NCBI RefSeq assembly: GCF_036711975.1
Contig: NC_091976.1
Location: 6,200,001-6,264,000, forward strand
DNA from: Onthophagus taurus
Taxonomy: Eukaryota > Arthropoda > Insecta > Coleoptera > Scarabaeidae
Direction of reading: 5' to 3'
Length of the DNA: 64,000 nt
In this document: piece after piece, positions 24,420 to 35,177 of the stretch
Layout of the letters: the number at the start of each line of letters is the position of its first letter
Numbering within the stretch: position 1 is the stretch's first letter
Notes under the pieces: model-generated
Seen by the model: only the letters and a program-made list of their open reading frames with translations
Database searches by the model: none
Told to the model about the DNA's origin: nothing
Position numbers and translations under genes: made by a program

Positions 24420-25174
24420 ATGTCGACGAAATTACTGTTTTTGGGCGATAGTAATTTTTGCCGAATGCTACGTACTAGAACTAACTACAAAGTATTTGTT
24501 CTAACAGATGTGAAATTAATTCCTACTAATGGTATATATTTTAGGACGACAACCAAAACAGTCAAGCAACGGAAAATATTTCCTCGACTTAGCAGTAGGC
24601 GGTCAAACAATACTAAAACTTTTGCGGCGCGCAAAGTGTATTCCAAAAACATGTTACCCTTGGTTTTGTGGAGATATTGTTGAACGTCATATCGTTATAA
24701 TGATAAGAACTAAAGATATACTCCATAAAACATCACCATCCCAACTGAAGTCCCAATATTCTCACCTCTTCCGCTTCCTTCTTTCCTTAAATCCTAAAGG
24801 AATACAAATTTGCACAATTCCTCCCTGCAAAAACTTCGAGTCTGTGAACGTAAGATATTATAACTTCTCTGTCATGCTATAAATAAATACTCTCCATGCC
24901 TTTATAGGAAATCAATCATTACATTCGACGGTTTTGTGCTGAAAAGCAAATCAATTGTACCGACATTGAAGCAATTGTTAACAGAACCATGATGGAAGGG
25001 TAACAAAACGTAAAAATGTTTCTTTTCTTATGTATTTAATACAAATTTCTACACAGGGATGGCATTTACTTAAATGAACAAGGGTTGGAAACGGTCTGGA
25101 ACGCGGTAGCAAGTAATTATAATCATATTCTCAATCCATTACACAATTTAATTATAAGTAAAACAGACCATTAA
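24420..25174 (+). CDS. SGNH/GDSL-hydrolase-like protein, four exons, cargo of foldback element
   Basis: Exons 24420-24471, 24545-24849, 24908-24999 and 25057-25174 join to an uninterrupted 188-residue frame. Introns are 73, 58 and 57 bp, all GT-AG (donors gtactag, gtaaga, gtaaca; acceptors ttttag, ttatag, cacag). The protein has an SGNH layout: strand plus nucleophile motif LLFLGDSNF with Ser11; a conserved Gly block AVGGQTILKLL (Gly36-Gly37); a hydrophobic strand IVIMIRTKDILHK, where the family usually has G-x-N-D but Arg72 and Lys74 stand; and a C-terminal DGIYLNEQGLE block, where the usual D-x-x-H has Tyr154 in place of His. Ser11 and Asp151 are therefore kept, and the oxyanion-hole Asn and catalytic His are lost. 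No signal peptide or membrane segment is seen. It could be a non-hydrolytic ligand binder, a decaying esterase, or a divergent family. Splicing is predicted by me from sequence only. Confidence 0.72.
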
Positions 25175-25177
25175 TAT

Positions 25178-25183
25178 AATAAA
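25178..25183 (+). promoter_or_regulatory. Polyadenylation signal of the cargo gene
   Basis: AATAAA starts four bases after the TAA stop codon, followed by a T-rich stretch. With the TATA box it frames a complete, compact transcription unit. Confidence 0.6.
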
Positions 25184-25225
25184 TTTCTTTCTCTATCAAA
25201 AGTTTTTTTTCTATCAAAAGTCCGC

Positions 25226-28200
25226 CCTCCAAATCATCCTAAAATTTCATCAATTTTGGAGATGCCCAACGGGGTCAAATTCACCCCCAAAGTCCGCGCC
25301 GCGCTGTGTACCTATAGTGTCTAATAACACATTTTTTTTCTCGGAAACCGTAATACATTACGGTGTTTGGATGGTTGATTTCAATCGCTAAAGGCATCCT
25401 CTAAATCATCCTAAAATTTCGTCAATTTTGGAGGTGCCCAACGGGGTCAAATTCACCCCCAAAGTCCGCGCCGCGCTGTATACCTATAGTGTCTAATATC
25501 ACATTTTTTTTCTCGGAAACCGTTATACATTACGGTGTTTGGATGGTTGATTTCAATCGCTAAAGGCATCCTCTAAATCATTCTAAAATTTCGTCAATTT
25601 TGGAGGTGCCCAACGGGGTCAAATTCACCCCCAAAGTCCGCGCCGCGATCTGTACCTATAGTGTCTAATAACACATTTTTTTTCTCGGAAACCGTAATAC
25701 ATTACGGTGTTTGGATGGTTGATTTCAATCGCTAAAGGCATCCTCTAAATCATCCTAAAATTTCGTCAATTTTGGAGGTGCCCAACGGGGTCAAATTCAC
25801 CCCCAAAGTCCGCGCCGCGCTGTATACCTATAGTGTCTAATATCACATTTTTTTTCTCGGAAACCGTTATACATTACGGTGTTTGGATGGTTGATTTCAA
25901 TCGCTAAAGGCATCCTCTAAATCATTCTAAAATTTCGTCAATTTTGGAGGTGCCCAACGGGGTCAAATTCACCCCCAAAGTCCGCGCCGCGATCTGTACC
26001 TATAGTGTCTAATAACACATTTTTTTTCTCGGAAACCGTAATACATTACGGTGTTTGGATGGTTGATTTCAATCGCTAAAGGCATCCTCTAAATCATCCT
26101 AAAATTTCGTCAATTTTGGAGGTGCCCAACGGGGTCAAATTCACCCCCAAAGTCCGCGCCGCGCTGTATACCTATAGTGTCTAATATCACATTTTTTTTC
26201 TCGGAAACCGTTATACATTACGGTGTTTGGATGGTTGATTTCAATCGCTAAAGGCATCCTCTAAATCATTCTAAAATTTCGTCAATTTTGGAGGTGCCCA
26301 ACGGGGTCAAATTCACCCCCAAAGTCCGCGCCGCGATCTGTACCTATAGTGTCTAATAACACATTTTTTTTCTCGGAAACCGTAATACATTACGGTGTTT
26401 GGATGGTTGATTTCAATCGCTAAAGGCATCCTCTAAATCATCCTAAAATTTCGTCAATTTTGGAGGTGCCCAACGGGGTCAAATTCACCCCCAAAGTCCG
26501 CGCCGCGATCTGTACCTATAGTGTCTAATAACACATTTTTTTTCTCGGAAACCGTAATACATTACGGTGTTTGGATGGTTGATTTCAATCGCTAAAGGCA
26601 TCCTCTAAATCATCCTAAAATTTCGTCAATTTTGGAGGTGCCCAACGGGGTCAAATTCACCCCCAAAGTCCGCGCCGCGATCTGTACCTATAGTGTCTAA
26701 TAACACATTTTTTTTCTCGGAAACCGTAATACATTACGGTGTTTGGATGGTTGATTTCAATCGCTAAAGGCATCCTCTAAATCATCCTAAAATTTCGTCA
26801 ATTTTGGAGGTGCCCAACGGGGTCAAATTCACCCCCAAAGTCCGCGCCGCGCTGTATACCTATAGTGTCTAATATCACATTTTTTTTCTCGGAAACCGTT
26901 ATACATTACGGTGTTTGGATGGTTGATTTCAATCGCTAAAGGCATCCTCTAAATCATTCTAAAATTTCGTCAATTTTGGAGGTGCCCAACGGGGTCAAAT
27001 TCACCCCCAAAGTCTGCGCCGCGCTGTATACCTATAGTGTCTAATAACACATTTTTTTTCTCGGAAACCGTAATATATTACGGTGTTTGGATGGTTGATT
27101 TCAATCGCTAAAGGCATCCTCTAAATCATCCTAAAATTTCGTCAATTTTGGAGGTGCCCAACGGGGTCAAATTCACCCCCAAAGTCCGCGCCGCGATCTG
27201 TACCTATAGTGTCTAATAACACATTTTTTTTCTCGGAAACCGTAATACATTACGGTGTTTGGATGGTTGATTTCAATCGCTAAAGGCATCCTCTAAATCA
27301 TCCTAAAATTTCGTCAATTTTGGAGGTGCCCAACGGGGTCAAATTCACCCCCAAAGTCCGCGCCGCGCTGTATACCTATAGTGTCTAATAACACATTTTT
27401 TTTCTCGGAAACCGTAATACATTACGGTGTTTGGATGGTTGATTTCAATCGCTAAAGGCATCCTCTAAATCATCCTAAAATTTCGTCAATTTTGGAGGTG
27501 CCCAACGGGGTCAAATTCACCCCCAAAGTCCGCGCCGCGATCTGTACCTATAGTGTCTAATAACACATTTTTTTTCTCGGAAACCGTAATACATTACGGT
27601 GTTTGGATGGTTGATTTCAATCGCTAAAGGCATCCTCTAAATCATCCTAAAATTTCGTCAATTTTGGAGGTGCCCAACGGGGTCAAATTCACCCCCAAAG
27701 TCCGCGCCGCGATCTGTACCTATAGTGTCTAATAACACATTTTTTTTCTCGGAAACCGTAATACATTACGGTGTTTGGATGGTTGATTTCAATCGCTAAA
27801 GGCATCCTCTAAATCATCCTAAAATTTCGTCAATTTTGGAGGTGCCCAACGGGGTCAAATTCACCCCCAAAGTCCGCGCCGCGATCTGTACCTATAGTGT
27901 CTAATAACACATTTTTTTTCTCGGAAACCGTAATACATTACGGTGTTTGGATGGTTGATTTCAATCGCTAAAGGCATCCTCTAAATCATCCTAAAATTTC
28001 GTCAATTTTGGAGGTGCCCAACGGGGTCAAATTCACCCCCAAAGTCCGCGCCGCGATCTGTACCTATAGTGTCTAATAACACATTTTTTTTCTCGGAAAC
28101 CGTAATACATTACGGTGTTTGGATGGTTGATTTCAATCGCTAAAGGCATCCTCTAAATCATCCTAAAATTTCGTCAATTTTGGAGGTGCCCAACGGGGTC

Positions 28201-31200
28201 AAATTCACCCCCAAAGTCCGCGCCGCGCTGTATACCTATAGTGTCTAATATCACATTTTTTTTCTCGGAAACCGTTATACATTACGGTGTTTGGATGGTT
28301 GATTTCAATCGCTAAAGGCATCCTCTAAATCATTCTAAAATTTCGTCAATTTTGGAGGTGCCCAACGGGGTCAAATTCACCCCCAAAGTCTGCGCCGCGC
28401 TGTATACCTATAGTGTCTAATAACACATTTTTTTTCTCGGAAACCGTAATATATTACGGTGTTTGGATGGTTGATTTCAATCGCTAAAGGCATCCTCTAA
28501 ATCATCCTAAAATTTCGTCAATTTTGGAGGTGCCCAACGGGGTCAAATTCACCCCCAAAGTCCGCGCCGCGATCTGTACCTATAGTGTCTAATAACACAT
28601 TTTTTTTCTCGGAAACCGTAATACATTACGGTGTTTGGATGGTTGATTTCAATCGCTAAAGGCATCCTCTAAATCATCCTAAAATTTCGTCAATTTTGGA
28701 GGTGCCCAACGGGGTCAAATTCACCCCCAAAGTCCGCGCCGCGCTGTATACCTATAGTGTCTAATAACACATTTTTTTTCTCGGAAACCGTAATACATTA
28801 CGGTGTTTGGATGGTTGATTTCAATCGCTAAAGGCATCCTCTAAATCATCCTAAAATTTCGTCAATTTTGGAGGTGCCCAACGGGGTCAAATTCACCCCC
28901 AAAGTCCGCGCCGCGATCTGTACCTATAGTGTCTAATAACACATTTTTTTTCTCGGAAACCGTAATACATTACGGTGTTTGGATGGTTGATTTCAATCGC
29001 TAAAGGCATCCTCTAAATCATCCTAAAATTTCGTCAATTTTGGAGGTGCCCAACGGGGTCAAATTCACCCCCAAAGTCCGCGCCGCGATCTGTACCTATA
29101 GTGTCTAATAACACATTTTTTTTCTCGGAAACCGTAATACATTACGGTGTTTGGATGGTTGATTTCAATCGCTAAAGGCATCCTCTAAATCATCCTAAAA
29201 TTTCGTCAATTTTGGAGGTGCCCAACGGGGTCAAATTCACCCCCAAAGTCCGCGCCGCGCTGTATACCTATAGTGTCTAATATCACATTTTTTTTCTCGG
29301 AAACCGTTATACATTACGGTGTTTGGATGGTTGATTTCAATCGCTAAAGGCATCCTCTAAATCATTCTAAAATTTCGTCAATTTTGGAGGTGCCCAACGG
29401 GGTCAAATTCACCCCCAAAGTCTGCGCCGCGCTGTATACCTATAGTGTCTAATAACACATTTTTTTTCTCGGAAACCGTAATATATTACGGTGTTTGGAT
29501 GGTTGATTTCAATCGCTAAAGGCATCCTCTAAATCATCCTAAAATTTCGTCAATTTTGGAGGTGCCCAACGGGGTCAAATTCACCCCCAAAGTCCGCGCC
29601 GCGATCTGTACCTATAGTGTCTAATAACACATTTTTTTTCTCGGAAACCGTAATACATTACGGTGTTTGGATGGTTGATTTCAATCGCTAAAGGCATCCT
29701 CTAAATCATCCTAAAATTTCGTCAATTTTGGAGGTGCCCAACGGGGTCAAATTCACCCCCAAAGTCCGCGCCGCGCTGTATACCTATAGTGTCTAATAAC
29801 ACATTTTTTTTCTCGGAAACCGTAATACATTACGGTGTTTGGATGGTTGATTTCAATCGCTAAAGGCATCCTCTAAATCATCCTAAAATTTCGTCAATTT
29901 TGGAGGTGCCCAACGGGGTCAAATTCACCCCCAAAGTCCGCGCCGCGATCTGTACCTATAGTGTCTAATAACACATTTTTTTTCTCGGAAACCGTAATAC
30001 ATTACGGTGTTTGGATGGTTGATTTCAATCGCTAAAGGCATCCTCTAAATCATCCTAAAATTTCGTCAATTTTGGAGGTGCCCAACGGGGTCAAATTCAC
30101 CCCCAAAGTCCGCGCCGCGATCTGTACCTATAGTGTCTAATAACACATTTTTTTTCTCGGAAACCGTAATACATTACGGTGTTTGGATGGTTGATTTCAA
30201 TCGCTAAAGGCATCCTCTAAATCATCCTAAAATTTCGTCAATTTTGGAGGTGCCCAACGGGGTCAAATTCACCCCCAAAGTCCGCGCCGCGCTGTATACC
30301 TATAGTGTCTAATAACACATTTTTTTTCTCGGAAACCGTAATACATTACGGTGTTTGGATGGTTGATTTCAATCGCTAAAGGCATCCTCTAAATCATCCT
30401 AAAATTTCGTCAATTTTGGAGGTGCCCAACGGGGTCAAATTCACCCCCAAAGTCCGCGCCGCGATCTGTACCTATAGTGTCTAATAACACATTTTTTTTC
30501 TCGGAAACCGTAATACATTACGGTGTTTGGATGGTTGATTTCAATCGCTAAAGGCATCCTCTAAATCATCCTAAAATTTCGTCAATTTTGGAGGTGCCCA
30601 ACGGGGTCAAATTCACCCCCAAAGTCCGCGCCGCGATCTGTACCTATAGTGTCTAATAACACATTTTTTTTCTCGGAAACCGTAATACATTACGGTGTTT
30701 GGATGGTTGATTTCAATCGCTAAAGGCATCCTCTAAATCATCCTAAAATTTCGTCAATTTTGGAGGTGCCCAACGGGGTCAAATTCACCCCCAAAGTCCG
30801 CGCCGCGCTGTATACCTATAGTGTCTAATATCACATTTTTTTTCTCGGAAACCGTTATACATTACGGTGTTTGGATGGTTGATTTCAATCGCTAAAGGCA
30901 TCCTCTAAATCATTCTAAAATTTCGTCAATTTTGGAGGTGCCCAACGGGGTCAAATTCACCCCCAAAGTCTGCGCCGCGCTGTATACCTATAGTGTCTAA
31001 TAACACATTTTTTTTCTCGGAAACCGTAATATATTACGGTGTTTGGATGGTTGATTTCAATCGCTAAAGGCATCCTCTAAATCATCCTAAAATTTCGTCA
31101 ATTTTGGAGGTGCCCAACGGGGTCAAATTCACCCCCAAAGTCCGCGCCGCGATCTGTACCTATAGTGTCTAATAACACATTTTTTTTCTCGGAAACCGTA

Positions 31201-31480
31201 ATACATTACGGTGTTTGGATGGTTGATTTCAATCGCTAAAGGCATCCTCTAAATCATCCTAAAATTTCGTCAATTTTGGAGGTGCCCAACGGGGTCAAAT
31301 TCACCCCCAAAGTCCGCGCCGCGCTGTGTACCTATAGTGTCTAATAACACATTTTTTTTCTCGGAAACCGTTATACCTTACGGTGTTTGGATGGTTGATT
31401 TCAATTGCTAAAGGCATCCTCTAAATCATCCTAAAATTTCATCAATTTTGAAGGTGCCCAACGGGGTCAAATTCACCCCT
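25226..31480 (-). repeat. 172-bp tandem repeat array, right arm (inverted)
   Basis: The landmark agtccgcgccgcg lies at 25291 and again at 31311, exactly 35 periods of 172 bp later, giving about 36 units in the reverse orientation to the left arm. Variants 'gatctgtacc' / 'gctgtatacc', 'aataacac' / 'aatatcac' and 'agtctgcgcc' recur in blocks. The 'agtctgcgcc' unit appears near 27011, 28387, 29419 and 30967, spacings of 8, 6 and 9 units, which shows segmental amplification of multi-unit blocks. Confidence 0.95.
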
Positions 31481-31865
31481 AAAGTCCCATCCGCGGTTTA
31501 TAATACTGATTTTTTTTCTCGAAAACCGTTAGGGCTTACGGTGTTTTGAAAATTGATAAAAATACTTAGAAGTGTGTTCTATTATGTGGTAGAATTTCGT
31601 TTAATTCGAAGGTGCCCATCAGGGCGAAAACATCCCTTTTTCGGGGGTGAGGGTTGAAAAATTTTTTTTTACCAAATGGGGGTGGTTAGCTGTTCTTGAG
31701 GGTAAGAGTGACCTGTGTGTGAAATTTGGTTACCCAAATCGTATTGGTTACGGAATTATTAATGTTTTAAGTTTATTGCTGGGATTTATGGATAACTTCA
31801 CACCAGTGATAAATATATCATATGAAACAATATGTTACTTAAAATCTCGGCCCGCTAAAGGTTAA

Positions 31866-32660
31866 AACGGCGTACCACACATTGAACCCGAATCTTCCTT
31901 GAGAACATCTGGCTATTGTATAATCTGGATTTGTATTGGAACTGTACTGGACACATGAGCTGTTATTCATTTTATTATTGAAAAATTAAATAACAATACG
32001 TGTTGGAGTCGAGTACATTTACCTTAGTATTTTCGATAAGTCAGCAATATTAGTAAGTAGGTTAAATAGGTTTATTAACATGGAGAAGGAGAATAGAATA
32101 GAATAAGTCGTCGATGCGTTAACACGAAAATGTTAGTTGTAAGCATTATTAAATAAACGCAGTTATATAAAATCCAAAAAGCCTTTTTCTCCTCTCTCGA
32201 GGAATCTGGCATCATAAATAAGTTGATCATTACAGAACAAAAACGTTCATTATTACGATTAAATTTTCCCGCACTACTAACGTGAACTTAATCGGTCCAA
32301 ATCACATTTTGGGCAAACAGTGGCACGTAAATGATGAATGACCCGCGCTTTATATAGTTCATATTTATTTTTTTTCAACAGCGCCTTTTGAGTACTCCGA
32401 CGTCTTCTTCAATTTCTTGGATTTACCGTAACTGTAGCAACACATTGACTTTATCTTCCTGAAGGTCATTTTGATACGTTTTTGGACGTTGTTTCGTGAA
32501 GGACCCAAACTCCATTAAGTTTTGTGCTAAACGACTGAAGATTCTTGCGTGTGTTTGTCTTCTTTCCGGATATCTAGTGAAATATAATTCCGCGGGTTGT
32601 GTCGCATTCTTATTAGAATATAATATTTTATCATCTTAAATTTTTCACAATTTTCGAAAT
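31866..32660 (-). pseudogene. Mariner-like transposase, N-terminal half (part 1 of a split gene)
   Basis: The minus strand contains NKNATQPAELYFTRYPERRQ, then FSRLAQNLMEFGSFTKQRPK (DUF4817-type helix-turn-helix), stops, then NVIWTD (first catalytic Asp) with SAGKFN. After a 275-bp insertion comes NTNPDYTIARCSQGRFGFNV, then WYAV up to the TTAA at 31862. The frame continues exactly at 14283 on the other side of the piggyBac/MITE nest. Several stops are present, so the gene was already dead or died after being split. Confidence 0.75.
31971..32245. mobile_element. 275-bp insertion with TTCAT duplication
   Basis: TTCAT at 31966-31970 and 32246-32250 flanks a 275-bp AT-rich block that splits the mariner-like frame between its first catalytic Asp and the following conserved segment. 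Near its right end 'gaatctggcatcataa' resembles a methionine-tRNA primer site next to an LTR end, suggesting a Copia-type solo LTR fragment. The ends do not show clean TG..CA, so the class is uncertain. Confidence 0.55.
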
Positions 32661-33205
32661 TCATTGTAAAGTTTTATTCGGCTGTTATACGAGAGTCAAA
32701 TTTCGTATTATAAAACTTTCTTTGCTTTGCTTGCCTTTGCAATATCCGAAAATGAAGCGGTCCTAAATCTGGGATCAAGTAAAGTACTCACTCCATACAT
32801 TTTTGTACCCTCCACTTTATGAAACCTGACGTTTCAGTTGTTAATTATGTACCTTTTTAAATTCATGCCAAGCGTATAAATGTTTTCTAAAGCATAATGT
32901 AGCCTAGCCTAGCCATCTTATCAACGGTATTATGCAGGAGAGTGTTGGGTATTGCTCCCCTGACAAAACTCTTGTCATTTCTTGAATGGGTTATAATATA
33001 TCGATGCAGTTACTGATTTGATCCCATTGACTTTCGCTTAAATTATTAGGTGCTGTGGACAACCCTGATAACGCAGCTGCTAACGGAACTCTTATAAATT
33101 TTAGTTTTTCAACATAAAATAGGTTATATTCCATCTTGTGACTATATAACAACAATAATAAATGTCTTATGACATATAGCCCCGAAAGTATACTCACAAC
33201 TTAAT
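32661..33205. other. Non-coding stretch
   Basis: No supportable gene. The short open frame at 32991-33197 has no recognisable features. Confidence 0.4.
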
Positions 33206-34110
33206 GTTGCCTAAGAGACCACAAAACAAGTGGTCTTTAGTGACGATGGCCGGCCCTGCTTTTAAAGCAAAGTTTTATGCCCCCCTTTTGTATCGGCCAA
33301 TAGTATAATCGAAATTGAACAACACTTTATTATTATTTTATAAATTGTTAACAAATAAATATTACAGTAGAGCGTCGATAATCCGGACGTCAAAAATCCG
33401 GTCCGTCGATAATCCGTACAAAAGACAAAGTACAGTGATTCCCCATATAACACGGTACTCTTAACTTATGAACTTTTATTCTATGATTTATACGATGTAC
33501 CTGGAATCCACTATATCATACGATGACCGTATGATGAAAAGTTGGTATAAAATGTAATTAATTAATTATGTTAATTAACAACTTTAATATAGGACATTTC
33601 TAGCTTTGTATTCGCTATGAATAATATTTTAGATTTTTACGACTAATTAGGTAATAAAACATTAGAAAAATTTTTGTAGGGAATGAGATAAAGGTCGGAT
33701 CAGAAATTGACTTTAACACAACATTACTATCTGGATGATTAGATTTTCAAAGTCAACATTTATCAAGTTTTTTCTAACAAAAAATATGGGAAGAAAAATC
33801 ACTTACCTTACCAACTTAATGTTGCCTAAGAGACCACAAAACAAGTGGTCTTTAGTGACCATGGCCCTTCTTTTAAAGCAAAGTTTTATCCCCCCCCTTT
33901 TGTCTCGGTCAATAGTATAATCGAAATTGAATGTTCTCTGGAGGAATCAGAGAGGTTGAAGAAACTTTATTATTTTATAAATTGTTAACAAATAAATATT
34001 ATAGTAGAGTTTTTGTATTTCATTTCTCTTTTCTGATTGTACATACAAAAGACAAAGTACAGTGATTCCCCATATAACACGGTATTCTTATAATGCGTTT
34101 TTATACTATG
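33206..34110. repeat. Two copies of a 270-bp repeat plus pogo/Tigger-type ends
   Basis: 'cttaatgttgcctaagagac' begins near 33202 and again near 33814. Both copies continue through 'aaaacaagtggtctttagtga', 'ttttaaagcaaagttttat', 'agtataatcgaaattgaa' and 'tttataaattgttaacaaat' to 'aaaagacaaagtacagtgattcc'. The first copy is interrupted by 'cagtagagcgtcgataatcc', a pogo/Tigger-type terminus. 'CAGTGATTCCCCATATAACA' at about 33434 and 34060 is another Tigger-type terminus. These are decayed non-autonomous elements, not genes. Confidence 0.6.
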
Positions 34111-34336
34111 CAATTTCATGTCTCTGTATCCTCCATATAACGCGGGGATTTCCCGCGTTCTGTAAAATTTATAATGATTTGTACAGTTCATAATCATAAG
34201 TTTTCATCATATAAGTTTTTTATTTAAAATGTTTTTAGTTTGAGTTTAATGAAACACACATATTTTATTCAAAACATAGTTTTTCCTTAATATTCGTTTT
34301 AAACCCCCTTTAACGAGAAAAGTTAAACGTGAACAT

Positions 34337-34500
34337 TTGTACAATACGCGTTCAGTCAATTTTCTTGAATGGTACAAGAATGAATTCATTCCTAGTACAA
34401 CAAAATACCGAGAGGAGAAGAATAAACATGGAAAAGTATTGCTTATCATTGATAACGCAACCACACACCCCCCTCTTAAAAAAATCGCAAAGTGGACAAA
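34337..34500 (+). pseudogene. Tigger/pogo (DDE_1) transposase fragment
   Basis: The frame reads SVNFLEWYKNEFIPSTTKYR, then EEKNKHGKVLLIIDNATTHP. The second part is the DDE_1 motif 'K.LLLLDNAPSHP' with its catalytic Asp. After HPP the similarity stops, and the rest of the 186-residue frame is unrelated and overlaps a Penelope fragment on the other strand. Tigger-type termini lie just upstream. Confidence 0.7.
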
Positions 34501-34717
34501 GTTGCCGGCATCGTCAAAAATAGGCTACTTTTTTCATTTAACTCGCGATTTTAGGAAAACCACGGAGTCGAAAATTTTCAAATGCGTAGAAATGTTCAGT
34601 GAATACAATAAATCTAACCGCAATTTTTTTCATCGGATGGTTCTCGATATATCGATCTGTAAACTGACGGGAATTGACTTTTCAAGTTATACCGAGATTT
34701 ATTTAACTGAAGTTTAT

Positions 34718-34933
34718 CTAGCGACTGAAGAACCGGCCCTTAATCATCTGTTTAGTTCTTTTGTGGAAGTTATTTGTTGGATCTTTATTTATGGTTTTAA
34801 AGTCATTGTCCTGCAGGATATTTTCGGTTTTTTTAATGTAATGTTCCTTATTCAAAATAATCATTCCCGCGTTCTTATCGGCTGGAGTGACGATTAAGTT
34901 ATTCGCTTTAATCTTTCGTTTAATGTTCTTCAT
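34718..34933 (-). pseudogene. Penelope-like element fragment, N-terminal to RT
   Basis: The frame has NLIVTPADKNAGMIILNKEH, then YIKKTENILQDNDFKTINKD. This is the 'I.PADKG...VI.....Y..K....L.D...F..I..DPT' block that precedes the reverse transcriptase of Penelope-like elements. It lies about 3.4 kb from the RT fragment at 38241 and in the wrong order for one copy, so it is a separate relic. Confidence 0.68.
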
Positions 34934-35177
34934 TATTTTATGTTCTTCCCTTGTTCTTTTATCTTCCCTAGTTCGTATATGTTCTTGGTTTCTCTACTCC
35001 TTAATGAGAATATGTTGGACGTAAGTTTATTTTAAATTTGGCGTAAATATGATCGTTTGACTTTAATTAGCAATAGTTGTATTTGAATTATAGAACTGTG
35101 TACTTTGTAGGGTCTATCGAAGACGGGCAGGGTCCCGAAACCAGGAAGTCTAGACAATAAAAAGAAAAGTGATCACC

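Larger units (their letters stand above)
21433..31807 (+). mobile_element. Giant foldback-like DNA transposon with a cargo gene
   Basis: A perfect 9-bp duplication GATAAATAT (21424-21432 and 31808-31816) flanks a 10,375-bp element whose ends are inverted copies beginning ACTGGTGTGAAGTTATCC. Each arm has about 300 bp of terminal sequence, then tandem 172-bp repeats pointing inward: 21.74-24.04 kb on the left and, inverted, 25.23-31.48 kb on the right. The 1.19-kb centre (24037-25225) is single copy and holds a four-exon gene. A 9-bp duplication and inverted arms made of tandem repeats are the defining features of Drosophila FB (foldback) elements, which are placed in the MULE/Mutator group; this placement is inference from architecture because no transposase is present. 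It must be mobilised in trans if mobile at all. Confidence 0.88.
21363..31861. mobile_element. Short piggyBac-type MITE, split by the foldback element
   Basis: After the foldback element (and one copy of its 9-bp duplication) is ignored, about 110 bp remain between TTAA at 21359-21362 and TTAA at 31862-31865. The ends are similar inverted repeats: ACATTTAGAGGACCGGGA on the left and, reversed, CCTTTAGCGGGCCGAGA on the right. 'CCTTTAGNGG' is a familiar piggyBac-type terminus. It sits in the mariner-like transposase frame and shares a TTAA with the outer piggyBac. Confidence 0.7.

Noticed and set aside
24245-24451. 68-residue open frame upstream of the cargo gene
   Set aside because: It overlaps the TATA box and the true start region in another frame and has no family features.
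21743-31480. CRISPR-like regular array
   Set aside because: Units abut with no variable spacers, the period is 172 bp, and the setting is eukaryotic. It is tandem satellite DNA.
31647-31865. 72-residue open frame at the right end of the foldback element
   Set aside because: It lies entirely in the inverted terminal repeat and its flank. The left end carries the same sequence in reverse, with no sign of codon conservation.
33735-33920. Plus-strand frame containing LPKRPQNKWSLV
   Set aside because: It lies in a duplicated non-coding repeat whose second copy does not preserve the frame.
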